From: Gemmatimonadales bacterium
GTDB lineage: Bacteria > Gemmatimonadota > Gemmatimonadetes > Gemmatimonadales > GWC2-71-9
Direction: 5' to 3'
Length of the DNA stretch: 64,000 nucleotides
NCBI GenBank assembly: GCA_020633775.1
Contig: JACKDA010000008.1
Coordinates: 1-64,000 of the forward strand
Part shown: positions 8,800 to 18,500 of the stretch, in pieces
How the letters are laid out: the number at the start of each line of letters is the position of its first letter
Position numbering within the stretch: position 1 is the stretch's first letter
The notes under the pieces: model-generated
The model's input: only the letters and a program-made list of their open reading frames with translations
The model's database searches: none
What the model was told of the DNA's origin: nothing
Position numbers and translations under genes: made by a program

Positions 8800-9659
8800 C
8801 GCGATGGTCGGGGTGCCGTGGTGCCCTGGCGCTGGCGACGGTCGTCGCCGCGCCGGTCGCGGCGCAGTCGATGCGCAGCTACACCGTCGCGCGCCCGGTG
8901 CCGGCGGCCCCGGTCCCGCTGCGGGCCACGGTGGACTTCGGTGCCGGGCGGGTCGCCATTCGCGCGGGCGACCCGGGCCAGCTCTACGCCACCCGCCTCC
9001 AGTACGATGCCGAGCGGTTCACGCCCAGCCAGCGCTATGACCCGCGCACCGGCATCCTGCGGCTCGGGCTCGACCCGATCGGCGGGGCCGGGATCCGGGT
9101 CACCTCCCGGCAGCACCTCGACCAGCAGGCGCAGATCGCGTTCGCCCCGGGCGTGCCGCTCCTCCTCGATGCGAACCTCGGCGCCAGCGACGCGACCATC
9201 GACCTCGGCGGCCTCGCGCTCACGAGCGTCGCGGTGCGATCGAGCGCCTCCTCGACCGAGCTGCGCGTCTCCGCCCCGACGACCGGGAGCTGCCGACTCG
9301 CCTCGCTGAGCATCGGGGCCGGCACCCTGGTCGCGCGCGAGCTTGCCAACGCCGCGTGCGAACAGCTCCGGATCGAGGGCGGGGTCGGCCGCGCCGTGCT
9401 CGACTTCCGCGGAAGCTGGCGACGCGACGCCCAGGTCGTCGTCGATCTCGCGATGGGCACCCTGACGCTGCAGGTCCCGCGCGGCATCGGCGTCCGTTTC
9501 GTCGCCACCGAACGGTTCCTCTCGCGCCTCTCCGCCGAGGGACTGACCCGGCGCGGCGAGGCGTGGGAGACCCCGGGCTACGAGGCGGCCGCGCACCACC
9601 TCAGCGTGATGCTGACGACGAACGTGGCGGGCGTCGAGGTGGAGTGGGTGGAGCCGTAG
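8796..9659 (+). CDS. Secreted toastrack/DUF4097-like beta protein
   Basis: 287 residues from the GTG overlapping the previous stop; the open frame upstream is a shadow. The signal peptide ends at PVAAQ. The mature part is a run of short beta strands (LGASDATIDLGGLALTSV, LSIGAGTLVARELANA, VVDLAMGTLTLQVPRG), the repeating pattern of the toastrack/DUF4097 group found in cell-envelope stress proteins. Two cysteines (about residues 168 and 188) may pair. Fourth gene of the sigma operon, so likely induced by its sigma factor; no catalytic motif is visible. Repeat DNA begins two bases after its stop. Confidence 0.55.
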   Translation: MTRWSGCRGALALATVVAAPVAAQSMRSYTVARPVPAAPVPLRATVDFGAGRVAIRAGDPGQLYATRLQYDAERFTPSQRYDPRTGILRLGLDPIGGAGIRVTSRQHLDQQAQIAFAPGVPLLLDANLGASDATIDLGGLALTSVAVRSSASSTELRVSAPTTGSCRLASLSIGAGTLVARELANAACEQLRIEGGVGRAVLDFRGSWRRDAQVVVDLAMGTLTLQVPRGIGVRFVATERFLSRLSAEGLTRRGEAWETPGYEAAAHHLSVMLTTNVAGVEVEWVEP

Positions 9660-9660
9660 A

Positions 9661-9867
9661 CGAGAAGCGAGAAGCGGGAAGCGAGAAGCGAGAGGGGGAC
9701 ACGTCATCCCGAGCGAGGGTGCGTAGCGCCCGAGCGAAGGGATCCGGTCGCCGCAGCAGAGAAGCAGGTCCCTCGACTGCGCGGCCCTGCGGGCCGCTCC
9801 GCTCGGGATGAGGGGTACCGCGCCTCCTTGGCTTCTCGCGTCTCGCTTCTCGCTTCTCGCTTCTCGC
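9661..9867. repeat. Composite inverted repeat (GAGAAGC tracts around a TCATCCCGAG palindrome)
   Basis: Fills the 215-base gap between convergent genes. The left arm (9661-9693) repeats GAGAAGCG-like heptads, and the right arm (9831-9867) carries the complementary CTTCTCG heptads. Inside, TCATCCCGAGCG (9704-9715) is inverted at 9798-9810, and a GATCCGGTCG-type end occurs near 9741-9750. The whole can fold into one large hairpin and could terminate both converging genes. No ORF is supported here. Confidence 0.8.
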
Positions 9868-9874
9868 CCCGACC

Positions 9875-10975
9875 CTACTCGAACGTCGGCATCACGATCC
9901 CCACCTCGCGGACGCGCGCGTCGATCCGCTGGGCGATCTCGCCGAGCATCACGGCGGCGGCGCTGCCGGGGGCGGCGACGACGACCGGTTCGCCGCGATC
10001 GGCCGCATCGGTGAGGCCCGGCTGGAGCGGCACCTCGCCGAGGAGGGGGACGCCGAGCTCGTCGGCGAGGCGCGTGCCGCCGCCGCTGCCGAAGAGGTCG
10101 TGGCGCATCCCGGTGTGCGGGTCGAGGAAGCCGCTCATGTTCTCGACCACCCCGAGCACCGGGACGTTGACGCGATCGAACATCTTCGCGCCACGCAGGG
10201 CATCGCCCACCGCCACCTCCTGCGGCGTCGTCACGATGACCGCCCCGCTGACCATCACCTGCTGGACCAGCGAGAGCTGTGCGTCGCCGGTGCCGGGAGG
10301 CATGTCGACGAGCAGCACATCGAGTTCGCCCCAGGCGACGTCGTGCAGGAACTGCTGCAGCACCTTGGTGATGATCGGGCCGCGCCAGATCGCCGGGGCA
10401 TCACGATCGACCAGGAAGCCGATCGACATCAGCTTGACCCCGTGCGCCTCCAGCGGGACGATGCGCTTCTCGGCATCGACCCCGGGTCGCTCGTACACGC
10501 CCATCATCCGCGGGATGTTGGGGCCGTAGAAGTCGGCGTCCATCAGCCCGACCCGGAGCCCGGCGCGGTGCAGGGCGATGGCGGTGTTGACCGAGACCGT
10601 CGACTTACCGACCCCGCCCTTGCCCGAGGAGATCGCGATGACCCGCGCGATCCCGGGGACCGCCATCGGAGTCGGCGCCGGCACCCCCGCCTGGGCGCTC
10701 TGCGGCGGCGGGTGGGTCGGGCGCGTCGGCCCCTCGGGATCGGTGACGGTGATCCGCGGGGTCGGCACGCCGAGGGCGGCGAGCGCCTGCCGCGCCTGGC
10801 GCACCAGGGTGGCGGGATCCTCGCGCCGCAGCAGGAAGGTGAAGACCGGCGTGCCGTCGGGCTCGATCGTGAGCCCGTCGATCATCCCGGAACTCACCAG
10901 TCCCTTGCCGGTGCGTGGGGTAGTGATCGCGTCGAGCGCGGCGCGGATCGCGGTGGCGGGGTCGGCAGCGGACAT
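9875..10975 (-). CDS. mrp: Mrp/ApbC/NBP35-family Fe-S carrier ATPase
   Basis: 366 residues from the ATG at 10975. An N-terminal MIP18-like domain (residues 1-85) precedes a deviant Walker A (SSGKGGVGKST, near residue 120), DADFYGPNIPRMMG, and a DMPPGTGDAQLS Walker B-like stretch. Mrp proteins carry iron-sulfur clusters to apoproteins; the usual C-terminal CxxC pair is not evident, as in many bacterial Mrp proteins with degenerate sites. Two bases separate it from the NifU-like gene, and pairing of these two Fe-S proteins supports a cluster assembly or transfer role. Confidence 0.9.
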   Translation of the reverse strand: MSAADPATAIRAALDAITTPRTGKGLVSSGMIDGLTIEPDGTPVFTFLLRREDPATLVRQARQALAALGVPTPRITVTDPEGPTRPTHPPPQSAQAGVPAPTPMAVPGIARVIAISSGKGGVGKSTVSVNTAIALHRAGLRVGLMDADFYGPNIPRMMGVYERPGVDAEKRIVPLEAHGVKLMSIGFLVDRDAPAIWRGPIITKVLQQFLHDVAWGELDVLLVDMPPGTGDAQLSLVQQVMVSGAVIVTTPQEVAVGDALRGAKMFDRVNVPVLGVVENMSGFLDPHTGMRHDLFGSGGGTRLADELGVPLLGEVPLQPGLTDAADRGEPVVVAAPGSAAAVMLGEIAQRIDARVREVGIVMPTFE

Positions 10976-10977
10976 GA

Positions 10978-11241
10978 CTAGACGGCCTCGATCTGGCGGA
11001 CCTCGGGGACGGCGTCGCGCAACCGCACCTCGATGCCCTGCTTGAGGGTGATCGACGCCGCGGCGCAGCCCTGGCAGGTGCCCCCGAGGCGGAGCAGCAG
11101 CAGGCCGCTGTCGGCGTCGAAGTCGACGACCTCGACGTGGCCGCGGTGCGAGGCGATGTAGGGGCGGATGCCATCGAGCGCCCGCTCGATCCGCTCGAAC
11201 AGGTCGGCCGGCGTCTCGGTGGGGACGGCGGGCTCGGTCAT
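10978..11241 (-). CDS. NifU C-terminal-domain Fe-S scaffold protein
   Basis: 87 residues, the size of a stand-alone Nfu domain. The C-x2-C cluster ligand pair is in GTCQGCAAASITLKQGIE (residues about 52-68), preceded by the IRPYIASHRGHVEVVD signature. Nfu proteins hold a [4Fe-4S] cluster between two subunits and pass it on. It sits between mrp and nrnA with a four-base overlap to nrnA. This is housekeeping Fe-S biogenesis; no nitrogenase genes are nearby. Confidence 0.9.
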   Translation of the reverse strand: MTEPAVPTETPADLFERIERALDGIRPYIASHRGHVEVVDFDADSGLLLLRLGGTCQGCAAASITLKQGIEVRLRDAVPEVRQIEAV

Positions 11242-12257
11242 GTCGGGGTGTCGGTGGCGAGTGCCGCGCGGGCCGCCGCCAGCACGGCCGACTGCACCTC
11301 GTCGAGGGTGCCCACGATCGCGGCTCCCGAGGCCTTGGTGTGCCCGCCCCCGCCGAACTGACGGGCCAGCGCCGCCACGTCGACATCGCCAACCGAGCGG
11401 AACGACACCTTCACCCGCCCGGCGGAGACCTCCCGGAACAGCAGCGCGATGCGCACGCCCGCGACGGCGCGTGCATGCTCGACCACGCCGTCGAGGTCAT
11501 CGCTTGCCACGCCGTGGCGCTCGAGGGCCCCGGTCGGCACCGTGAGCCAGGTGAGCCCGATCTCGGGCTCGTGCACCAGGGTCTGCAGCGTCTCGGCGAG
11601 CAGCCGGGGGCGGCCGATCGGTCCCGAGGCGTAGACATCGCGATAGACCTGTTCCGGATCCGCCCCGCACTCGATCAGGTGGGCCGCGGTGCGCAGCGTG
11701 GCGGGGGAGGTGTTGGCGAAGCGGAACGAGCCGGTGTCGGTGACGAGGGCCACGTACAGGGCGCGCGCCACCGCGGGCGTGATCTCCCAGTCGAGCTCGA
11801 CGGCCAGCCGGTGCAGCAGCTCGCCGGTGGCCGCCGCGGTCGGATCGATGTAGCGAGGGCCCTCGGGGAGATGCCCGGGCCCGACATGGTGGTCCAGGCA
11901 GGCCACCGGCACCCCGCGCTCCTCCACCGTCGTCGCCAGGCCGCCGAGGCGCGAGATCTCGGCGATATCCAGCACGATGATCAGGTCGGCCCGGCGCAGC
12001 TCCACCACCGCCTTGGCGCTCCGGTCGACGCCGGGGAGGTCCTCGAACAGGAACCCGAACCGCTCGGGGGTGGGCGAGGGGTTGCAGATCACCGCGTCGA
12101 TGCCGCGGGCCCGCAGCAGGTGGACGAGCGCCACCTCGCTGCCGAGCCCGTCGCCATCGGGGTTGATGTGCGTCGTCAGGCAGACGCGGGAGCCGGGGAC
12201 GAGGAGCGCCGCCAGATCCTGGGCGGCGCTGCCTGCGGGGGCCTGGGTACTGGTCAT
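11238..12257 (-). CDS. nrnA: NrnA-like DHH-DHHA1 nanoRNase/pAp phosphatase
   Basis: 339 residues from the ATG at 12257. DHH phosphoesterase motifs: THINPDGDGLGSE (residues about 35-45), VLDIAEISRLG, and the name-giving D-H-H (CLDHHVGPG near 125), then LYVALVTDTGSFRF. The C-terminal DHHA1 domain ends with QFGGGGHTKASG, which binds substrate. The family degrades 2-5-base RNAs and converts pAp to AMP. A TACCTT box lies six bases before the ATG with no Shine-Dalgarno, suggesting a leaderless start of the nrnA-nfu-mrp operon rather than read-through from the transporter gene. Confidence 0.9.
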   Translation of the reverse strand: MTSTQAPAGSAAQDLAALLVPGSRVCLTTHINPDGDGLGSEVALVHLLRARGIDAVICNPSPTPERFGFLFEDLPGVDRSAKAVVELRRADLIIVLDIAEISRLGGLATTVEERGVPVACLDHHVGPGHLPEGPRYIDPTAAATGELLHRLAVELDWEITPAVARALYVALVTDTGSFRFANTSPATLRTAAHLIECGADPEQVYRDVYASGPIGRPRLLAETLQTLVHEPEIGLTWLTVPTGALERHGVASDDLDGVVEHARAVAGVRIALLFREVSAGRVKVSFRSVGDVDVAALARQFGGGGHTKASGAAIVGTLDEVQSAVLAAARAALATDTPT

Positions 12258-12263
12258 GCGGGG

Positions 12264-12269
12264 AAGGTA
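12264..12269 (-). promoter_or_regulatory. Leaderless-type -10 box of nrnA-nfu-mrp
   Basis: TACCTT on the minus strand, six bases before the nrnA ATG, in the 13-base gap after the amino-acid permease. No ribosome-binding site fits between it and the ATG. Confidence 0.45.
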
Positions 12270-12270
12270 A

Positions 12271-13836
12271 TCAGGGCGCGGACGACCCCTCGCCACCGCG
12301 CCGGGCCAGCACCGAGTGGCGCATCCCGTAGCCGAAGTAGATCACCATCCCGAGCCCCATCCAGACCAGCAGCCGGATCCAGGTGTCGCGCGGGAGGCCC
12401 GACATCAGGTAGCCGCAGACGAGGATGCCGAGCACCGGAACGACCGGGACCCACGGGGTGCGGAACGGCCGCGGCAGGTCGGGCTGGACCCGCCGCAGGA
12501 CCAGGATCCCGCCGCAGACGATCACGAAGGCGAGCAGGGTGCCGATCGAGACCAGCTCGCCGAGCAACCCGATCGGGAAGAGCCCCGCGATGAGGGCCGC
12601 CACCGACCCGGTGATCACGGTCGCCACCCACGGCGTCTGGAACTTCGGGTGCACGCGGCCGAACAGCGGCGGCAGCAGGCCGTCGCGCGACATCGCGTAG
12701 AAGATCCGCGGCTGGCCCATCAGCATCACCAGCACCACCGAGGCGAGCCCGGCGATCGCCCCGATGTTGACCAGGTAGCCGAGCCACGCGAGCGCGGGAC
12801 CGGCCTTCTCGATCGCGACGAACACCGGGTGCGGGACGTTCAGCTCCTGGTACGGCGCGATGCCGGTCATCACCAGCGCCATCGCGATGTAGAGCAGCGT
12901 GCAGATCGCCAGCGAGCCGAGGATGCCGATCGGGAGGTCGCGCTGCGGGTTCTTCGCCTCCTGCGCGGCGGTCGAGACGGCGTCGAAGCCGATGTAGGCG
13001 AAGAAGATCACCCCGGCCCCTCGCAGCACCCCGCTGAGCCCGAACTCGCCGAACGTCCCGGTGTTCGCGGGGATGAACGGGTGCCAGTTGGCGGTGTCGA
13101 CGTACTTGATGCCGAAGCCGATCACCAGCAGGACGATCGCGACCTTCACGAAGACGATGATGTTGTTGAAGCGGGCCGACTCCTGGATCCCGAGGATCAG
13201 CAGGCCGGTGAGGAGCAGCACCAGCACCATCGCCGGGAGGTTGATGATCCCGGCGGTGACGGTGAAGCCCTGCGCCGCGCAGTCGCCGATGGCGACCGCG
13301 GTGCGGCTCACGGCGTCCATCGCGATCCCGCCGGTCGCCGGGTCGACGCAGAGCGCGCTCCGCACCAGCGTGTGGGTCCCGACGACGTCGAGCGGGGCCC
13401 CCGCGAGCGCGGGCGGCAGGTGCAGCCCGAGCTCGGCGAGGAAGGCCGTGAAGTAGCCCGACCACCCCACCGCCACCGTCGAGGCCGCGAAGAGGTACTC
13501 GAGGATCAGGTCCCAGCCGATGATCCAGGCGATCAGCTCGCCGAGGGTCGCGTAACCGTAGGTGTACGCGCTGCCCGCCGCCGGGATCATCGACGCGAAC
13601 TCGGCGTAGCAGAGCCCGGCGAAGAGGCAGCCGGAGCCGGCGAGGATGAACGACAGCGCGATCGCCGGGCCGGCGTACTGCGCCGCCGCGGTGCCGGTGA
13701 GGACGAAGATCCCCGCCCCGATGATCGCGCCGATGCCGAGCAGCACGAGGTTGGTCGCGGTCAGGGTCCGCGCCAGCTGCGGCTCGCCCTCGCCCGGCAG
13801 GAAGGCGGCGAGGGACTTGGTGCGGAAGAGGCTCAT
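12271..13836 (-). CDS. APC-family amino-acid permease (CAT-like)
   Basis: 521 residues with about 12-13 hydrophobic helices. The first helix has the APC substrate and ion signature GIGAIIGAGIFVLTG (residues about 35-49), and FIGFDAVSTAAQEAKNPQRDLP near 290 is the CAT/YfnA consensus. It probably imports amino acids by H+ or Na+ symport; the substrate cannot be read from sequence. A good Shine-Dalgarno (GGGAGG) precedes the ATG. It follows the AGCS transporter gene by 31 bases on the same strand, so two amino-acid transporters are co-expressed. Confidence 0.9.
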   Translation of the reverse strand: MSLFRTKSLAAFLPGEGEPQLARTLTATNLVLLGIGAIIGAGIFVLTGTAAAQYAGPAIALSFILAGSGCLFAGLCYAEFASMIPAAGSAYTYGYATLGELIAWIIGWDLILEYLFAASTVAVGWSGYFTAFLAELGLHLPPALAGAPLDVVGTHTLVRSALCVDPATGGIAMDAVSRTAVAIGDCAAQGFTVTAGIINLPAMVLVLLLTGLLILGIQESARFNNIIVFVKVAIVLLVIGFGIKYVDTANWHPFIPANTGTFGEFGLSGVLRGAGVIFFAYIGFDAVSTAAQEAKNPQRDLPIGILGSLAICTLLYIAMALVMTGIAPYQELNVPHPVFVAIEKAGPALAWLGYLVNIGAIAGLASVVLVMLMGQPRIFYAMSRDGLLPPLFGRVHPKFQTPWVATVITGSVAALIAGLFPIGLLGELVSIGTLLAFVIVCGGILVLRRVQPDLPRPFRTPWVPVVPVLGILVCGYLMSGLPRDTWIRLLVWMGLGMVIYFGYGMRHSVLARRGGEGSSAP

Positions 13837-13867
13837 GGTGGTCCTCCCGGTGGCGGGGCGTCCGCGG

Positions 13868-15445
13868 CTACTTGTACGCCTTGAACTCGCCCCGCTTGTA
13901 CATGCCCCAGTAGGCGTCGAGGTCGGTGCGGATCTTCCCGCTCAGCATCAGCACCCCGAGCAGGTTCGGGAACGCCATCCCCAGGATCATCAGGTCGCCG
14001 AAGCTCAGGATGTTCGTCGCGGAGATGATCGACCCGAGGAAGGTGAAGATCACGAAGACGAACTGGAAGATCCGGCTCTTGCCGTCGCCGACGAGGTAGG
14101 TCCAGCAGCGCTCGCCGTAGTAGCTCCACGAGATCATCGTCGAGAACGCGAACAGCAGCACGCAGACGCCGAGGATGTAGGGGAACCAGCTGATGTGCTG
14201 GCCGAACGCCCGTGACGTGAGGGCCGCGCCGTTGTTGGCGGCGATGAGCGCCGCGTTGTCCGGGTTCGCGTAGGACCCGGTGATCACGATCACGAGCGCG
14301 GTCATGGTGCAGACCACCACCGTGTCGATGAACGGCTCGAGCAGCGCCACGATCCCCTCGCGCACCGCGTACGGCGTCCGGGCCGCCGAGTGGGCGATCG
14401 CCGCGGAGCCCGCGCCGGCCTCGTTGGAGAACGCCGCGCGGCGGAAGCCCTGCACCAGCACGCCGATGATGCCGCCGTAGGCCGCCCCGGGGCTGAAGGC
14501 GCCGTTGACGATCTCGCCGAACGCCGCCGGGACATGGGCCATGTTGTCGAACAGGATGTAGAGCGCGGCGAGGACGTACACGCCGACCATCGACGGGACG
14601 ATCTTGTCGGCGACGTCGGCGATCCGCCGGATGCCACCGATGATCACCACGCCCACCAGCACCGAGAGGACCAGGCCGTACACCCACGGGTACGCCACCA
14701 GGAACGGCATCGACTCCTGCAGCGCGCCCATCGACTGGCTCACCTGGAAGGTGTTGCCGCCGCCGAGCGACCCGCCGATGCAGAGCACCGCGAACAGCAC
14801 CGCGAGCACCCGCCCGAGCTTGCCCCAGCCCAGCTCGCCGAGGCCGTTGGAGAGGTAGTACATGGCCCCGCCCATCACGTGGCCGTCGGAACGGACCTCG
14901 CGATACTTCTGGCCCAGCGTGCACTCCGAGAACTTCGCCGACATCCCGATCAGCCCGGCGATGATCATCCAGAACGTCGCGCCCGGGCCGCCGATCGAGA
15001 CCGCGATCGCCACGCCGGCGATGTTGCCGAGGCCGACCGTCGCCGAGAGGGCGGTGGTGAGCGCCTGGAAGTGGGAGACCTCGCCGAGGTCCTCGGGGTT
15101 GCTGTACTTGCCCCGGGTCACGTTGATCGCGTGCGCGAAGCCGCGGAGGTTGATGAAGCCCATCCGCAGCGTCAGGTACACCGACCCCATCACCAGCCAG
15201 AGCACCACGATCGGCAACTGGATGTTCGTGGCGCTGTCGTTGTCCCAGAACATCACGTCGTAGAAGAAGATCGTCGTCAACGGCGTGACGATCACGGTGC
15301 CGAAGAAGCGGTCGATGGCGTCGATGATCGACCCGCCGACCACGGGGGCCGCGCCGTCGGCCTGGGCCGCGAGGGTCGGGGCGGCCCCGAGGAGCAGCAC
15401 GGCCAGCGGGGCGAGCAGGCGGGCGAGGAGGCGTCGACGCGTCAT
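13868..15445 (-). CDS. Alanine/glycine:cation symporter (AGCS family)
   Basis: 525 residues. An N-terminal signal-like helix (residues 1-28) precedes about ten transmembrane helices with AGCS signatures: SVYLTLRMGFINLRGF (TMR-GF type), SATVGLGNIAGVAIAVSIGGPGA near 145, and NEAGAGSAAIAHSAA near 340. The family moves L-alanine or glycine with Na+ or H+. A short cleavable-looking N terminus is a little longer than in E. coli AlsT. It lies just upstream of the APC permease on the same strand. Confidence 0.92.
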   Translation of the reverse strand: MTRRRLLARLLAPLAVLLLGAAPTLAAQADGAAPVVGGSIIDAIDRFFGTVIVTPLTTIFFYDVMFWDNDSATNIQLPIVVLWLVMGSVYLTLRMGFINLRGFAHAINVTRGKYSNPEDLGEVSHFQALTTALSATVGLGNIAGVAIAVSIGGPGATFWMIIAGLIGMSAKFSECTLGQKYREVRSDGHVMGGAMYYLSNGLGELGWGKLGRVLAVLFAVLCIGGSLGGGNTFQVSQSMGALQESMPFLVAYPWVYGLVLSVLVGVVIIGGIRRIADVADKIVPSMVGVYVLAALYILFDNMAHVPAAFGEIVNGAFSPGAAYGGIIGVLVQGFRRAAFSNEAGAGSAAIAHSAARTPYAVREGIVALLEPFIDTVVVCTMTALVIVITGSYANPDNAALIAANNGAALTSRAFGQHISWFPYILGVCVLLFAFSTMISWSYYGERCWTYLVGDGKSRIFQFVFVIFTFLGSIISATNILSFGDLMILGMAFPNLLGVLMLSGKIRTDLDAYWGMYKRGEFKAYK

Positions 15446-15505
15446 GTCACGTCCTGGAGAGGGTGGTGGGAAGGTCGGAGCGGCGGGACTGCGGGGTCGG
15501 GACCG

Positions 15506-17035
<1,530 letters not shown>

Positions 17036-17039
<4 letters not shown>

Positions 17040-17416
17040 CCCGCCGGACCATCGGAGGTCGGCGGCTCGGGCGCGGGGGTCGCGGGCTTGGTCGGCCCCG
17101 ACGGGGCGCTCGTCACCTCGCGCGCCACCTTGGTCGTCTCGTCGACGACCGCCTGGGCCGCGGAGGCGAGTCCCTTCATCACCTTCGCCGCCCCGTCGAA
17201 GAGCCCCACCGTCCCGGTGATCGCGCTGATCGGCGCCTTGCCGGCCCGCATCGTGTCCTCCACCCGCTCGCTCAGCCGGGTGAACAGGTTGTCCGGGGTC
17301 GCCCGCTCGGCGTACTTGCTCTCGAGGAACTCGACATAGTCGAGCACCTGGTATCCCCGCTCGTCGGGCAGTGCCTCCAGGCGGCGGAGGATCCGGTCGC
17401 GCAGGTGCTGTTCCAT
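17036..17416 (-). CDS. Hypothetical protein, helical N terminus and amphipathic middle
   Basis: 126 residues with a strong Shine-Dalgarno (GGGGAGG) before the ATG. Residues 1-35 (RILRRLEALPDERGYQVLDYVEFLESKYAE) form a charged helix pair resembling the short DUF2281-like leucine-rich motif. The middle (GTVGLFDGAAKVMKGLASAAQAVVDETTKVA) looks amphipathic, and the tail is proline-rich and disordered. No signal peptide or catalytic residues. It follows the SH3-like gene by 19 bases and is likely co-transcribed with it. Function unknown. Confidence 0.6.
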
Positions 17417-17435
17417 CGGGCCTCCTCCCCTCTCC

Positions 17436-18470
17436 TCAGTCGAGACGCCGGACCAGGTCGATCACCGGTGTCGGAAGGTAGCGCGTGCGGCCGGCCCGGA
17501 CAGTGGCCCGGACGCGGACCTCGGCGAGCGGCTCGAGCGCCCGCCAGGTCGCGACCTCCTTCTCGGAGACGAGCAGGTACACGAAGCCGGTCTCGGGCAA
17601 CGGGCCGCGAGCCAGCACGTAGGGCTGCCCCAGCGGGAGCTCCGGTCGGAGCTCGTCGGCCTGCTGGACGGCGAGCACCTGGAGCGACCACTCGACGGTC
17701 TGCCCGACGTAACGCTCGGGGTCATCGCGGACGTCCTGACCCGAGACCCCGCCGGCCGCCTGCACCCCGCCCAGTGCCCCGTCGCGGACCCAGACGTCGA
17801 GCTGGATCCGGCTCCAGCCGTTGCGCCGCTCGACGAGCCGCCCGCGACGGGTCGCCTCGAGCACCCCGATCGGCGATCCGCCGGCCTCGGCCGCGAAGCT
17901 CGAGCCACCCTGGATGGCCACGACACCGCTGTCGGGCGTGGCCGTCGGCTGGGCGGCGCGGCCCGCTGGGGCGGCTGCGGCGGGAGCCGGCGGTGGTGGC
18001 GTCGGCGCGGGTGCCGCGAGGGAGGCCACCGCCACCCACGCGGTGCGGCGCACCTGCGTCCACGAGCCGCTGGTCCCGAGCCGATCGAAGAGCGCCCCGG
18101 TCCGCGCCGCTGCCCGCACCGGCGCCGAAGCGTCGGCGGAGCTGCGGATCGGCGTCTGGTCCACGGTGATCGAGACGTCGAAGCCGTCGCGCGTGTCGGC
18201 GCGCACGGCGCGGGTCTCGACCCAGCCGGTGAAGGTGACCTCGCGCCAGCCGGCCCGGGTCTGCCCGAAGCTGACGGCGGCGTTGCGGGAGAGGGTGCCG
18301 AGGGGAGTGCCGCCGGGATCCTTGTGGAAGTCGGCGCTCGCAGGCATCCGGTCGCCACCCTGGGCGGCGAGGGGCGCCGCGAGGAGCGGCAGCAGCAGCA
18401 ACAGGCCGCGGCGTGCCGGACCGAGTGGAGCAGGGCTTCGCGGCGGGGTAGATTGCGGGATTGCGGTCAC
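17436..18470 (-). CDS. Secreted protein with bacterial SH3-like repeats
   Basis: 344 residues. A signal peptide with a long n-region ends near APLAAQ (about residue 37). Residues about 45-85 (GTPLGTLSRNAAVSFGQTRAGWREVTFTGWVETRAV) and about 175-230 (GGSSFAAEAGGSPIGVLEATRRGRLVERRNGWSRI) are SH3b-like units joined by proline- and alanine-rich linkers, which usually bind the cell wall. The C-terminal third is a separate beta-rich domain. The GTG start lies eight bases after a TACACT box and lacks a Shine-Dalgarno sequence, so a leaderless message is plausible. No enzymatic residues recognised. Confidence 0.6.
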   Translation of the reverse strand: MTAIPQSTPPRSPAPLGPARRGLLLLLPLLAAPLAAQGGDRMPASADFHKDPGGTPLGTLSRNAAVSFGQTRAGWREVTFTGWVETRAVRADTRDGFDVSITVDQTPIRSSADASAPVRAAARTGALFDRLGTSGSWTQVRRTAWVAVASLAAPAPTPPPPAPAAAAPAGRAAQPTATPDSGVVAIQGGSSFAAEAGGSPIGVLEATRRGRLVERRNGWSRIQLDVWVRDGALGGVQAAGGVSGQDVRDDPERYVGQTVEWSLQVLAVQQADELRPELPLGQPYVLARGPLPETGFVYLLVSEKEVATWRALEPLAEVRVRATVRAGRTRYLPTPVIDLVRRLD

Positions 18471-18478
18471 GAATCGGG

Positions 18479-18484
18479 AGTGTA
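18479..18484 (-). promoter_or_regulatory. Possible -10 box (TACACT) for the SH3-like gene
   Basis: TACACT on the minus strand, eight bases before the GTG, in the 30-base gap shared with the divergent gpmI. Spacing is slightly longer than at other leaderless candidates here. Confidence 0.35.
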
Positions 18485-18500
18485 GGCGTCGCGGAGGATC

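Noticed and set aside
10978..11241. Nitrogen fixation gene nifU
   Set aside because: Only the stand-alone C-terminal Nfu domain is present and no nif genes are nearby; it is general Fe-S assembly.
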